From NCBI RefSeq assembly GCF_030272615.1, contig NC_081411.1, positions 837,482,136-837,546,135 on the forward strand: DNA of 64,000 nucleotides, written 5' to 3'. Within the stretch, counting starts at the first letter, position 1. Each line of letters opens with the position of its first letter. The DNA comes from Cryptomeria japonica (taxonomy: Eukaryota; Streptophyta; Pinopsida; Cupressales; Cupressaceae). The notes under the pieces are model-generated. The model saw only the letters and a program-made list of their open reading frames with translations, was not told the origin of the DNA and ran no database searches. This document shows, piece after piece, positions 54,929 to 64,000 of the stretch. Made by a program: the position numbers and the translations under genes.

Positions 54929-57208
54929 GGGTCAGAGTCTATGAACTCATTCAGGAAAGCTTCTTGTTTAGGTGGGATTTCCCTGGTTACTTCTTCATCT
55001 TCTAAAAGTTCCACCACCTTTCGCTCATCATGGGTTATAGAGGTGTGAGTAGGCTCAAATTTGATCAAGGCTTGGTCTGCTATATGCTTGGCATGAAGGG
55101 GTTCTAAAAGGATCTTCATCTTAGCACCATGCTGGGTACAGAGAATCAGGTGGGACCAATCTAGGGACATATAACCTCCTATTTTAGTAGTGAATTCTCA
55201 GGACAGACAGAGCCTTAAGACGGGAGGGATATCAATGACCACTACTTCTTGAGATACTATTATACTTGGACATGCAAATAAAGTCAAAGGGAGGCTTTTG
55301 ATGAGACCTATCATCTAGACTTTATTCCCATCAACTTGTATTACCCCCTTACTTAAAGGGTCATACTTAATGTTTAATACTTCAGCAATTTGCTTGGGCA
55401 TGACCGTGGTACTAGCACCAGAATCTATCATGGAGTTATGCAAAAGTTTATTTCCAACTATAAGGGTAAGATAAAAAGGATTCGGCTTAGGTTTACCTTC
55501 TCCTTGTGCAGTGGAGGGTGAACCTTCATTCATCAAAGTAGTAGCGGGACGTGCCTTGCTAACTATTGGGTGGCGATCCATTCCTTTCATCTGAGAGCGG
55601 CAGAGCTACCACGCCTGTATCCTTTTGATCATGGGACAATGCCTCCCTTAGCCAACTTTTCTATTCTGGGATACTCAGGAGGTCCAATAAAGAGACATGA
55701 GCTAGAGCTTTCTTCAAATGCTCTACAAGATCCAGTGTTGGGGGTGTGAAAACCTTAGGCTCTTTCAGTTTGTAAGGGATGAACTCCTTCCGAGGATAGG
55801 CGGAACCGATGACTGATGGTTCCTGGGGCCTCTTCACGGGTATTGACCTTATATTGCTAGTTTCCTCCCTGGTCAAATGCCTTTTAGAGCAAAGGTTGTA
55901 GTCTGAATGCACCACAGGGACTCCATCTTTCAGAGTTCCTCCATCAATAGTTAGCATTGTATCGTCATCCTCCATCCATGAAAAAAGTGCGTGATCAAGG
56001 GCGATTTTCACTTCTTGTTGTAATGACATTCCTTGCATTTGAGCAACAAAGTCTACATTATCCATCCCTAGGGATGTATACATGGATTCATTCAGTATTA
56101 TGCCTAAGTTCCTTTGTTCTACAACCTTTTGTTGCGAATTCCCCCTTGGGCAATTCCTTGGGGCATGAGCATTGTTGCATGGAAAACACCAAGAATTGGT
56201 ATCGTCCACCAAATTATTCTGACCTATAGTCAATTCTCTACCACTGTTTGGGTGGATGGTCTACAATGGATTAGGGACGGGGACTATTTGGCCATTCGGC
56301 GGGGGATTTTTCTCAACCCAATAATTAGGATGTTGATAGGGAGGTCGGTTTCCTTGGAAGTTTTGCTAAAAAGGAGGCTTTGTAGGAGAGACCTGGGCCC
56401 TTTTTAGGTTGACAATTTCATTAGAGAATGATCTTAAGAGATTTTTCATATCATTGACCTCAGCAGCCAGAGAGGCAGTTTGGGGAGTAGCTTGAGGAGT
56501 GGGGAGCGAGTACATAGATTGTGGAGTAGAGGTGGTCGGGGTGGCTTCCTCCATTACTTGGGTAGATATTTTGGGGAATGCTGGCATTGTGGGGTGAGGT
56601 GTGAGCTTTCCAGCATTGATAAGGTTATTTTCAGCCTGAACCGCTAAGTCAAAAGCTTGCAGAAGAGAGTTACCCCCTAAGGATTGAATCATTACTGATA
56701 TGTCAAAATTGAAAGCTTTTAGATAAAATACGAAAACCATATCTACTGGGGGGTGGGCAGACAATGGTATCCTTTTCCAGGTTCACTAGAATCTCAGGTT
56801 GAAATTAGTTAATGCCTCTATAGGAGCTCTTTTTATCGTAATGAGTTGGTACATTGGGGATTATCTATCAACTTTGTCTGAGAATCTCTGAAAGAAGTGG
56901 TCTCCCAACTGATCCCAGTCCCCTATAGTATTAGGGCCTAGTGATCTAAACCAATCCAGAGCTTTTCCTTTGAAAGATGCTATGAGCAACCGCAAAGCCA
57001 CATTCTACTCAGTGATGCCATGTACTGTACAAACAGTAGCCACATCCTACAAATGTTCTCCAGGGGTTTTATGACACTCTCCCATGAATTTGGGAATGAC
57101 TTCTAACGCAGCTGTCGGGATAACAACCCAAACTACGGGTGGAACTGGAGGAATGAGAGGGCTACCATTGTCCCATGTCATGAAATTTCAGGGAGGAACT
57201 TGTGCCAT
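54929..57208 (-). pseudogene. gag: Gypsy-4 gag and protease
   Basis: One minus frame from the ATG at 57208 (MAQVPP) runs to about 55315. The Gag core is around 57000-56600 (FKGKALDWFRSLGPN, then SLLQAFDLAVQAENNLI). A Ser/Pro/Thr-rich hinge is at 56600-56480. A knuckle WCFPCNNAHAPRNC is near 56190, one residue shorter than the usual CCHC spacing. An acidic/hydrophobic segment ends ...LDLLSIPE (55661). The protease has NSMIDSGASTTVMPKQIAE near 55430. The segment 55170-54929 continues toward the linker before Gypsy-5 interrupts it. There are several TAG/TGA stops. Confidence 0.88.
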
Positions 57209-57397
57209 TGCAGCATGTATGATAGTGGGGAGACCCTATGGGGGTGAAATTGAGGTGGAATGGATGGTCACCAATTGAGGAAAAGAAGATGAGGATGTAG
57301 GGCTGTTTGACTCCTAGTGATGGGCCTATGACTTATAAACTAGCTGGGATGTGGTTTTTAAAAATAATGGTCCCACTGACCGTGCTAGAAAAAGAAC
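57209..57397 (-). other. 5' leader and candidate PBS of Gypsy-4
   Basis: About 190 bp between gag and the 5' LTR. Minus-strand TAGCACGGTCAGTGGGACC (about 57368-57386) resembles the Gypsy-2 PBS (TGGCATGCCTGGTGGGACC) with TGG decayed to TAG, but it sits 11 bases inside the LTR border. The PBS call is therefore tentative. Confidence 0.4.
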
Positions 57398-58462
57398 CGT
57401 TGACTCTAAATTTTACTTTGGGGACAAATAGCCTTATGGGAAATTCAGTGTTGGGCGACCAAATTGCACGGGGAACACTGAATGACCTCCAGGATTGAGA
57501 AGCCAACACTTCCTTGGGTTTTGAGGAAAGGGAAAGGAAACAAATACCTTTTAAAAGTAACACTAAACTACTAGGGCGATACGCCAAACTATTAAGAGAC
57601 AATGAACTCATAGAAATTAAGGAACATATAACTTTTAGAAGTCCATTCAACAATCTACAAGTTTGGATCCAAAACATAATAAAAACTATGACTATATTTA
57701 CTTGAAAACATATGGAAATATTCATCACGCATTCATCAGATAGGAAGTGCAAAAATCATAGTTTAATCAGTGAAGTCTTGGATAAAATATTCCCAAAGTT
57801 ATCAAAATTTTCAACAACAATAGCATGGAAAACACTATTAATAGTAGGCCAAAAGAGACATCATAAAGACTACAGGCACAATCTAAATAATCTTCTTATA
57901 GCAAGACCAAAATAGTTCCTTAAGGCTGGAAACAAAAGGAAACTCTTGCTTAGCAAACTAGGTTGTTCTTTTCTTTATGCTCTGGAAAAAACCCTTCTCC
58001 CCTGGTGGAAAAGAACACCACACTTAAATAGGTCACCACCCCTAAAAACAACTTCCCAAAACGTCAAAATGGTACAACCCCCTTTGAATAGAAAGCACGG
58101 TGTGTCACTATGGAGGCTGCACCTAGCAAAACAAACCCTGAAACTCGACTTTTCACCTGCACCTGACTGGAGGTTACCAAGAACTGAAAAAGATTCTGCC
58201 AGCCACGAACGGACAATCGAAAAGGGCACAGCCACAAGAAATCGCTCACATACTACACTAACGAGTGGGCCCGCCAGAAAGAATAGTTAGCATGCATTGC
58301 CATTTTTCACCTCCGTGCAGCTTCAAAAACTAGATTCCAAAGAAAAATTGAGGGAGCAATGTCGTGCCACCAAGTGTCCTACGCACTCTGCCCTACTGGC
58401 AAAAGGCGATCACAACCGGGCCCATTGAAAAGAACCTAAATAGAGGGAAAATAAAGTGAATA
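57398..58462 (-). repeat. 5' LTR of Gypsy-4
   Basis: 1,065 bp aligned with 36722-37785. Both terminal dinucleotides have changed (CG for TG at 57398 and TA for CA at 58461), each a single transition. A TATA-like box (minus CCTATTTAAGTG) is at 58021-58032. Confidence 0.9.
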
Positions 58463-58867
58463 GTATTATTATCATGAGAATGATAGAAAAGTTAATCTCT
58501 TCATGGCACTTGTTGAACTATTTGATGAAGATGAGGAAGAGGAGGACATTGAGGCTAAAGTGGACTTTTAAGGTGAGCTTATCAGTGCTCTTGAGGAATT
58601 GAGCAAAACAAGAAAAGAACTCAAAAAGGTCAAGTTTACTATAGTAAATTAACAAGATCTTTTGAAGCAAGCCTAGATGAGTCTGGTCAAGTTATAGCTA
58701 ACTTGAAATTGTAGCTAGAACAAACTAAGAGGATATGTGAAGCTACATCCTCTGATCTGACAAAGAAGGAAAAGGAGCATCAAGAGTTGGAAGCAGAGAT
58801 AGTGAAGCTCAGAAAGGAGGTTAAAGAAAGTAAGGAAGAAATAAAAATAAGGAGCAAATATGAAGGT
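58463..58867 (+). pseudogene. Copia-Z gag, continuation (between Gypsy-4 and Copia-6)
   Basis: It continues the reading interrupted at 36721: HENDRKVNLFMALVE, an acidic run (DEDEEEEDIEAKVDF), a TAA, then GELISALEELSKTRKELKK. After a frameshift a heptad-rich helix follows (EKEHQELEAEIVKLRKEVKES). This long coiled-coil linker between Gag and protease is common in SIRE/Tork-like plant Copia elements. It is cut at 58868 by Copia-6. Protease and RT of Copia-Z are not in the window. Confidence 0.8.
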
Positions 58868-59912
58868 TGTTGGTATTATGGATGACTTTGTCATGTGTTG
58901 CATTGTTTTTTGTCATTGATGTCAGCACTTGTCTTCTTGGAGATTTACATTATGTTCACCAGTATGGTTAGTGGCTTATGCACAGTCACCAATATGTATT
59001 CACCAATAGGTTATATTGTTCACCAGCAACGATGATGACTTGTTATCATTTGGAGATCATTTGGTTATGTCAAAGACATGGATTGGAAGTTTGGATTTGG
59101 TGTTTTGTTTATTGGTCTAATCGGGTTGATAGATTTTCCTTTACCGACAGATAGGTCTAGGTTATGGCCTGGTACTCTAGATCAATACGACACGTTATGG
59201 AGATTGTTTATTAATTGGATATTGTGGTAAATGTATTGAGTCGACATGTTGTATCACATCAAGATTTATTTGTAATTGATTTTATTGTAATATATTTAGT
59301 GAGTGGACCTATACATTTGGTCTTAGGTTTTGTATAAATGATTGTAAGATCTTATTGAAGATCAGGATACATGATATGGTATGAGTGTGTTCAAATATTG
59401 AAGAGAGAAAATATGTAGATCCTTGTGAGAATCATGCAGACATTATTTCAAGGTTGAAGGAAGGTTATGAAAGTGTTTGGCACTCATGTTCATAATTTAG
59501 ACCGGTATTGAATCTAGCATTCAAGATGCTATTTTGAGCAGTACATTATCATTGGATTTAACCATCCAATTGTGTAGGCAGTGATCTCTAGGTGGTTGGC
59601 CTTTCTACATGTGTAGACCCCATTTGTATACACATACTATCTACAGTAGTATCATCTAATTGTGGGTAAGGTTTCCCACCATGGTTTTTCCCTTACTGGG
59701 TTTCCAAGTCAAAATCTTTGTGTTATGTGTTGTGGATGTTGTTTCTCTTTATGTTTTATGCATTAAGTTAAATCGGTATTGCTTTAACTATTAATTTGTT
59801 TACCGACATTAAGTTTAAGTTGGAATAATTTTCATTTGGATTACAATTTATTGACAACTAGTTCACAACTGATTCACCCCCCCCTCTCAGTTGTCCTTCC
59901 TAGGACCTAACA
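58868..59912 (+). repeat. 5' LTR of Copia-6 (1,045 bp)
   Basis: It begins TGTTGGTATTATGG and ends GGACCTAACA, with a PBS two bases on. It shares the layout of the Copia-Z LTR: TGTCATTGATGTC near the start, a TTTTTCCC...TGGGTTT block, and a C-run plus CTCTCAGT near the end. The families are therefore related but distinct. The second LTR is outside the window. Confidence 0.82.
59333..59340 (+). promoter_or_regulatory. TATA-like box in the Copia-6 LTR
   Basis: TATAAATG, about 465 bp into the LTR, matching the octamer in the Copia-Z LTR at 34419. Confidence 0.45.
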
Positions 59913-59914
59913 AT

Positions 59915-59926
59915 TGGTATTAGAGC
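59915..59926 (+). promoter_or_regulatory. PBS of Copia-6 (initiator tRNA-Met)
   Basis: TGGTATTAGAGC, differing from the canonical initiator tRNA-Met complement by one C-to-T transition. Confidence 0.88.
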
Positions 59927-59969
59927 TAAGTCCTCTTTTTGCAGAAGCCTAATAGCTTGAGGAGATCCT

Positions 59970-61060
59970 ATGGCAACAAATATTTTTAGGAAGGACAGTC
60001 TGAAGCTTGATGGAACTAACTATGGTATATGGAAGATTAGAATGGAAACACATTTGAACTACATTGGAAGAGACATATGGGATGTTGCTCCTATTCCATA
60101 TCAACCTCATCCACCAACATTGGCTAAGGACATGGATAATGATTGCAAAGCAAAAGAAGAACTTCTGAGTGCACTATCAGATCAACAAATCATGGGATTA
60201 TTAGATAGATCTACTGCTAAAGCTATTTGGGATAAACTAGAAACACTGAATGAAGGAATACCATTGTCAAAATTGCAAAACTAGAATGTTACTGGGTCAT
60301 GTATGAAAATTTGAAAATGGAAGAAGATGAAAGAACTTCTACATTTATGGAAAGAGTTAATGAAATTGTTTTAGGAATACAATATTATGGAGGATCCTTA
60401 AGTGAAGATGAAATTGTGTCTAAAGTTGTAAGAGCATTTCCACCAGCTTACAAAATGAAAGTGACTGCTATTAATGAAATGAGAACAATGCCTAATACTT
60501 CAGTTTCTAGAGATACTTTGTGTAGAAAAATTTCAGCATTTGAACTTGAGGAGTTTGGTCCTGTTGCTACTGTAAAGACTGATTTAGCTTTCAAAGCATC
60601 ATCATCATCATCAACATCATCATCATCTGATAAAATTGATTGGAAAGCACTTTATGCAAAAGAACTTGAAGATATGAGAAGAGAAAATGAAGAACTTGAA
60701 GAACTTGAAGCACTATTTGCAAGAAAAATGCCTAAAGGTCTTGCAGGAAGTAAGTATGAAGGTAGAGCACCTTTCAAATGTTTTAATTGCAATAAATTTG
60801 GTCATATGGCTTCTAGATGTCCTGATAGGCATGCAAGACTAAGGGAGGAAGCAAAAAGAACATATAAGCCTAACCCTGAATATCAGAGATACAAATTTAA
60901 GAAAAACAAAGATGAGTCATGTTACTATGTAGATGAAGGTGTTACAGATGATTCAGATGAAGATCCAATAGATAGAGGATGGGCTTTTGTTGCAATAAAA
61001 GAAGATCAATCGACACCTATTGTCAAACTGGTAGAGCAAGCAATGGCAGCAAAAAATTGA
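59970..61060 (+). pseudogene. gag: Copia-6 gag
   Basis: It starts at the ATG at 59970 (MATNIFRKDSLKLDGTNYGI). The Copia Gag core follows, with one frameshift between 60284 and 60299, then a long open stretch of 253 codons. An intact zinc knuckle CFNCNKFGHMASRC is near 60778-60820, preceded by a Ser-rich run and an acidic coiled-coil-like stretch (RRENEELEELEAL). The frame ends at a TGA just after an A6 run at 61051-61056, immediately before the protease, which is in the next frame. Confidence 0.9.
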
Positions 61061-62618
61061 AGAAAAGGATGAATGGATTATAGATAGTGGATGCTTGCAT
61101 CATATGACTGGTGATAAAAGCAAATTCTTATCTTTTCAGGAAACTCATGGAGGTTTAGTAAGGTTTGGAGATGATAAATCTTGTTTAATCAAAGGAGAAG
61201 GCACTATATCCTTAGATGGTAAGCACAATACTAACAATGTTTATTATGTAGAAATTTTAAAGAATAATCTTTTGAGTGTTGGTCAGTTAGTGGAAAAGGG
61301 ATTTTAGTTACAATTCAAGAATGGAAAATGCAAAATCATAAATAGAACTGGATTGGAGATTGCAACCGGTAATTAGACTAAAGGTAATTCTTTCACTTGA
61401 ATACCAGTGATAAGACATGTTTGATTGCACACATTGATGAAAGTTGGTTATGGCATAAAAGACTTTGTCATGTGAATTTTGATTGCATTGTAAAGATCCA
61501 TTCAACTAAGGTAGTAAGAGATTTACCTAAGATTGTGAAACCTCATAATTCGGTCTATAAGGAATGTCAAATGGGAAAGCAAGTTAGAACAACATTTAAG
61601 AGTATTACTAAGAAATCCAATAATATTCTTGATTTAATTCATACTGATTTGTGTGGTCCAGCAAAAATAAGAAGTCTACAAGGAGATAGATACTTTATGC
61701 TAATAATGGATGATTATTCTAGAATGTGTTGGGTTACTTTTCTCAGGGAGAAATCAGAAGCTTTTGGAAGATTCGAGATATTCAAAGCAATGGTAGAGAA
61801 TGAAACGGGCAAGAAAATTAAATGTTTGAGATCAGATCAAGGAGGAGAATTTACATCTAGAGAATTTAATGCATTCTACGAAGTGAATGGAATCAAAAGA
61901 CAACTATCAGCACCCCAGACACCCCAGCAGAATGGAGTTGTGGAAAGGAAGAACAAAACTATTCTGGATGCAGCAAGAACCATGCTAATGGAAGCAAATC
62001 TACCTCATATGTATTGAGAGAAGTAGTGAATATAATGGTTTATACTTTCAATAGAGTTCACATCAAAAGTGAAACCGATAAGACCCCTTATGAACTATGG
62101 TTTGGTCATATTTCTACTCTTAAGTATTTCAAAATATTTGGAAGTAAATGTTACATTAGAAGAGATGAGTATATTGGCAAATTCGATCCTAAAAGTGATG
62201 AAGGAATATTTCTTGGTTATTCATCTAGAAGTAAGGCATATAGATGTTATAATAAAATGTTACTGAAAATCATTGAGAGTATTAATGTGAAGATAGATGA
62301 ACACTTTAGAGGAGATTCAAGATCTATAGAACCAGTAGTTGAAATGATCACAGATCAACCGACACAGATTGCACTGGTACAGAGTGAAGATCCAATCACA
62401 CTAGCATGATCAGAAAACTCAACTGTGACTAAAGAATAACAACTTGTGAATGTTAATCAGAACAAACCTAGGTATGTAAGATTGAATCATTCAGAGAATC
62501 AAATAACTGGAAACAAGAATCAAGGTGTTATGACTAGAGGTAGATTGGAAAATGAAGAGTTATTTTTAATTTCTCAAGTTGAACCAACATATGTTATTGC
62601 AGCATGTAAGAATGAACA
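61061..62618 (+). pseudogene. pol: Copia-6 protease and integrase
   Basis: Protease begins EWIIDSGCLHHMTGDKSKF (about 61070-61125); the usual Ser of DSGCSHH is Leu, one C-to-T change. A TAG follows at about 61305. The pre-integrase motif SWLWHKRLCHVNFD is near 61443. The integrase core has D in HTDLCGP (about 61640), D in RSDQGGEF (about 61840) and E in NGVVERKN (about 61945). A frameshift lies near 62014. The C-terminal part (62014-62409) has the usual PYELWFG and GYSSRSKAY blocks. The linker to RT continues to 62618, where the TRIM interrupts it. Confidence 0.9.
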
Positions 62619-62756
62619 TGTTACAAGCTAGGGTTGTTGTTGCACCAAAAGATTGACCTATCAATGCCTGATACAACCACTAGACTTATAGAATCCATAG
62701 GACGCTGTTAAACCATGTCGTGAATCTTCGCAAGGGAGGCTGGCCCACTGCCAACA
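62619..62756 (-). repeat. 3' LTR of the TRIM
   Basis: 138 bp; differs from the other LTR at a handful of positions, mostly C/T and G/A transitions (for example TTGTTGTTGC versus TTGTCGTTGC). Confidence 0.92.
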
Positions 62757-62824
62757 ATCCCCCTCCCAGCATCACTCACCATGGCCTGCATGATTCAAAC
62801 CTGTGACCAAGCTCTGATACCACT

Positions 62825-62962
62825 TGTTACAATCTAGGGTTGTCGTTGCACCAAAAGATCGACCTGTCAATGCCCGATACAACCACTAGACTTATAGAAT
62901 CCATGGGAGGTTATTAAACCATGTTGTGAATCTTCATGAGGGAGGCTAGCCCAGTACCAACA
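62825..62962 (-). repeat. 5' LTR of the TRIM
   Basis: 138 bp, identical in length to 62619-62756, next to the PBS. Confidence 0.92.
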
Positions 62963-64000
62963 GAACACTAGATAAAAGCAATGGAAGATAAATTAGAACA
63001 AATTGAAAAGAACAACAGTTGGGCATTAGTTCCCTGCCCTAAAAACAAAAATGTAATTAGAACTAAATGGGTATATAGAAATAAACTTAATGAAGATGGA
63101 GAAGTAATCAGGAAAAAAGTAAGATTAGTTTGTAAAGGTTATTCATAGAAAGAAGGAATTGATTATAACAAAACCTTTGCACCGATAGCTAGAATTGAGG
63201 CAGTTAGACTATTTCTTGCATTTGCAGCTTATAAGAACTATAAAGTTTATCAAATGGATGTAAATTGTGCATTTTTGAATGAAGATCTTGAGGAGGAAGT
63301 CTACATTGAACAACCTGATGGATTTTATTTGACAGATAATAAGGATATGGTTTGTAGGTTAAAGAAAGATTTATATGGATTGAAGCAAGCTCCCAGAGCT
63401 TCGTATGCTAGATTGGATAAATATCTTTTGAAGCTTGGTTACACAAAAGTTAATGCTGACAACAATTTGTATTACAAAGTTACCAATGATGACATTTTGG
63501 TTATTGAAGTCTTTGTAGATGATATCATTTTTGGAGGTGAAGATGGATTATGTAAGGACTTTTCTAACAAGATGCAGGAAGAATTTGAAATGTCTATGAT
63601 TGGAGAGATAAAAAAATTTCTAGGTTTGCAAATTTCACAAATAGATAAAGGTATATTCATATGTCAAACAAAGTACTTGAAGGAACTTTTGAAGAAATTT
63701 GGTATGGAAAATTCCAAACCGGTAAGTACTCCTATGACTACAACTGATAAATTGACATTGAAGGATGATTCAACTCCTATTAATCTGACAAGATACAAAT
63801 CTATGATTGGACGTTTACTATATTTAATACAAACTAGACTTGATATAATGAATGCAGTATGTATTGTTTCAAGATGTCAAACCAATCCTAAAGAAAATCA
63901 TGAATCAGCAGTAAAAAGGATTTTTCGGTACCTACAAGGCAAAACAATTCTTGGTCTATGGTATCCTAAAGATGAAAATTTTGATTTATGTGCATACACC
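62963..64000 (+). pseudogene. pol: Copia-6 reverse transcriptase (runs to window edge)
   Basis: The frame resumes after the TRIM: IKAMEDKLEQIEKNNSWALV, TKWVYRNKLNEDGEV, a TAG in KGYS-KEG, then YNKTFAPIARIEAVRLFLAF, QMDVNCAFLN and LYGLKQAPRA. The catalytic box reads FVDDIIFGG (Phe for the usual Tyr) near 63510. The connection domain includes GRLLYLIQTRLDI, and the first residues of RNase H are at 63970-64000. Only two stops are seen in about 345 codons, making this the best-preserved RT in the window after that of Gypsy-1. Confidence 0.92.

Larger units (their letters stand above)
36722..58462 (-). mobile_element. Gypsy-4: very large Gypsy element (about 13.9 kb without Gypsy-5) with two extra ORFs
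   Basis: LTRs at 36722-37785 and 57398-58462 are highly similar and enclose minus-strand gag, protease, archaeal-type RNase H, RT, RNase H and integrase. Two further ORFs lie between integrase and the 3' LTR. Flanks are GTATG (left) and GTATT (right), a 5-bp duplication with one change, and the Copia-Z gag reads on across it. Gypsy-5 is inserted between the protease and RNase H parts. The 5' LTR ends have decayed (TG to CG and CA to TA). Confidence 0.9.
62619..62962 (-). mobile_element. TRIM: 344-bp terminal-repeat retrotransposon in miniature
   Basis: Two 138-bp direct repeats (62619-62756 and 62825-62962) begin TGTTACAA and end CCAACA on the plus strand. A perfect GAACA duplication flanks the whole unit (62614-62618 and 62963-62967). 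The 68-bp internal part contains, read on the minus strand, a PBS TGGTATCAGAGC (62811-62822) two bases from the 5' LTR, and a polypurine tract GGGAGGGGGAT (62757-62767) abutting the 3' LTR. There is no coding. It would depend on proteins from full-length Copia elements. The length is at the small end for TRIMs. Confidence 0.95.
58868..64000 (+). mobile_element. Copia-6: Ty1/Copia element, right end beyond window
   Basis: 5' LTR at 58868-59912, a PBS, then gag, protease, integrase and RT on the plus strand, reaching the start of RNase H at the window edge. It is inserted in the Copia-Z gag (left flank AAGGT). It is interrupted by a TRIM at 62619-62962. Coding is less decayed than in its neighbours, particularly RT. 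Confidence 0.92.

Noticed and set aside
62809-62822. Part of an initiator tRNA-Met gene
   Set aside because: GCTCTGATACCA is the PBS complement of the TRIM, two bases from its LTR; no other tRNA arm is nearby.

Overview
The window is repeat DNA from a large plant genome. Almost all of it consists of LTR retrotransposons inserted into one another, with no recognisable single-copy host gene, rRNA or tRNA gene. Evidence for a plant is the Tat-type Ty3/Gypsy elements with two RNase H domains, plant-style Ty1/Copia elements primed by initiator tRNA-Met (TGGTATCAGAGC), and a chromodomain-bearing Gypsy integrase. The low GC, nest depth and extra large ORFs suggest a gymnosperm-sized genome; this is inference and the species cannot be named.

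Layout, left to right. (1) Gypsy-1 (1-7578, minus) keeps RT, both RNases H and integrase but has lost gag and protease; its 3' LTR is cut by the window edge. It lies in the 3' part of Gypsy-2 (7579-32948, minus). (2) Gypsy-2 has its integrase/RT/G-patch/protease part at 9212-14207 and its gag, leader, PBS and 5' LTR at 27309-32948. The two halves are separated by insert X (14208-27308), flanked by GCTTC. Insert X carries a decayed plus-strand frame of about 1,199 codons that I do not recognise. That frame is itself split after codon 44 by Copia-A (16511-22896, minus, 662-bp LTRs). (3) The 5' LTR of Gypsy-2 sits inside an older Copia LTR (32949-33301). This is followed by a Gypsy remnant (33302-34046) broken by Copia-Z (plus; LTR from about 34047).

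(4) The gag of Copia-Z is split by Gypsy-4 (36722-58462, minus, about 13.9 kb without its own insert). Gypsy-4 has the order gag, protease, archaeal-type RNase H, RT, RNase H, integrase. It then carries two extra ORFs before its 3' LTR: a sense one of about 1,380 codons (about 37797-41950) and an antisense one of 234 codons (42594-43295). Between its protease and its first RNase H lies Gypsy-5 (47069-54928, minus), a chromovirus with perfect GGGTC target duplications. (5) The gag of Copia-Z resumes at 58463 and is cut again at 58868 by Copia-6 (plus, runs off the right edge). Copia-6 carries a complete 344-bp TRIM (62619-62962, GAACA duplications) just upstream of its RT.

None of the elements encodes an intact polyprotein. 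Decay is mostly by substitution: nearly all in-frame stops can be read as CAG/CAA/CGA/TGG changed by a single C-to-T on one strand, as expected of heavily methylated plant repeats. The points most worth a second look are the 35-nt tRNA-Trp-like tract at the Gypsy-1 PBS exactly at its gag/protease deletion junction, the unrecognised gene in insert X, the two extra ORFs of Gypsy-4, and two different positions of the archaeal-type RNase H domain among the Gypsy elements.
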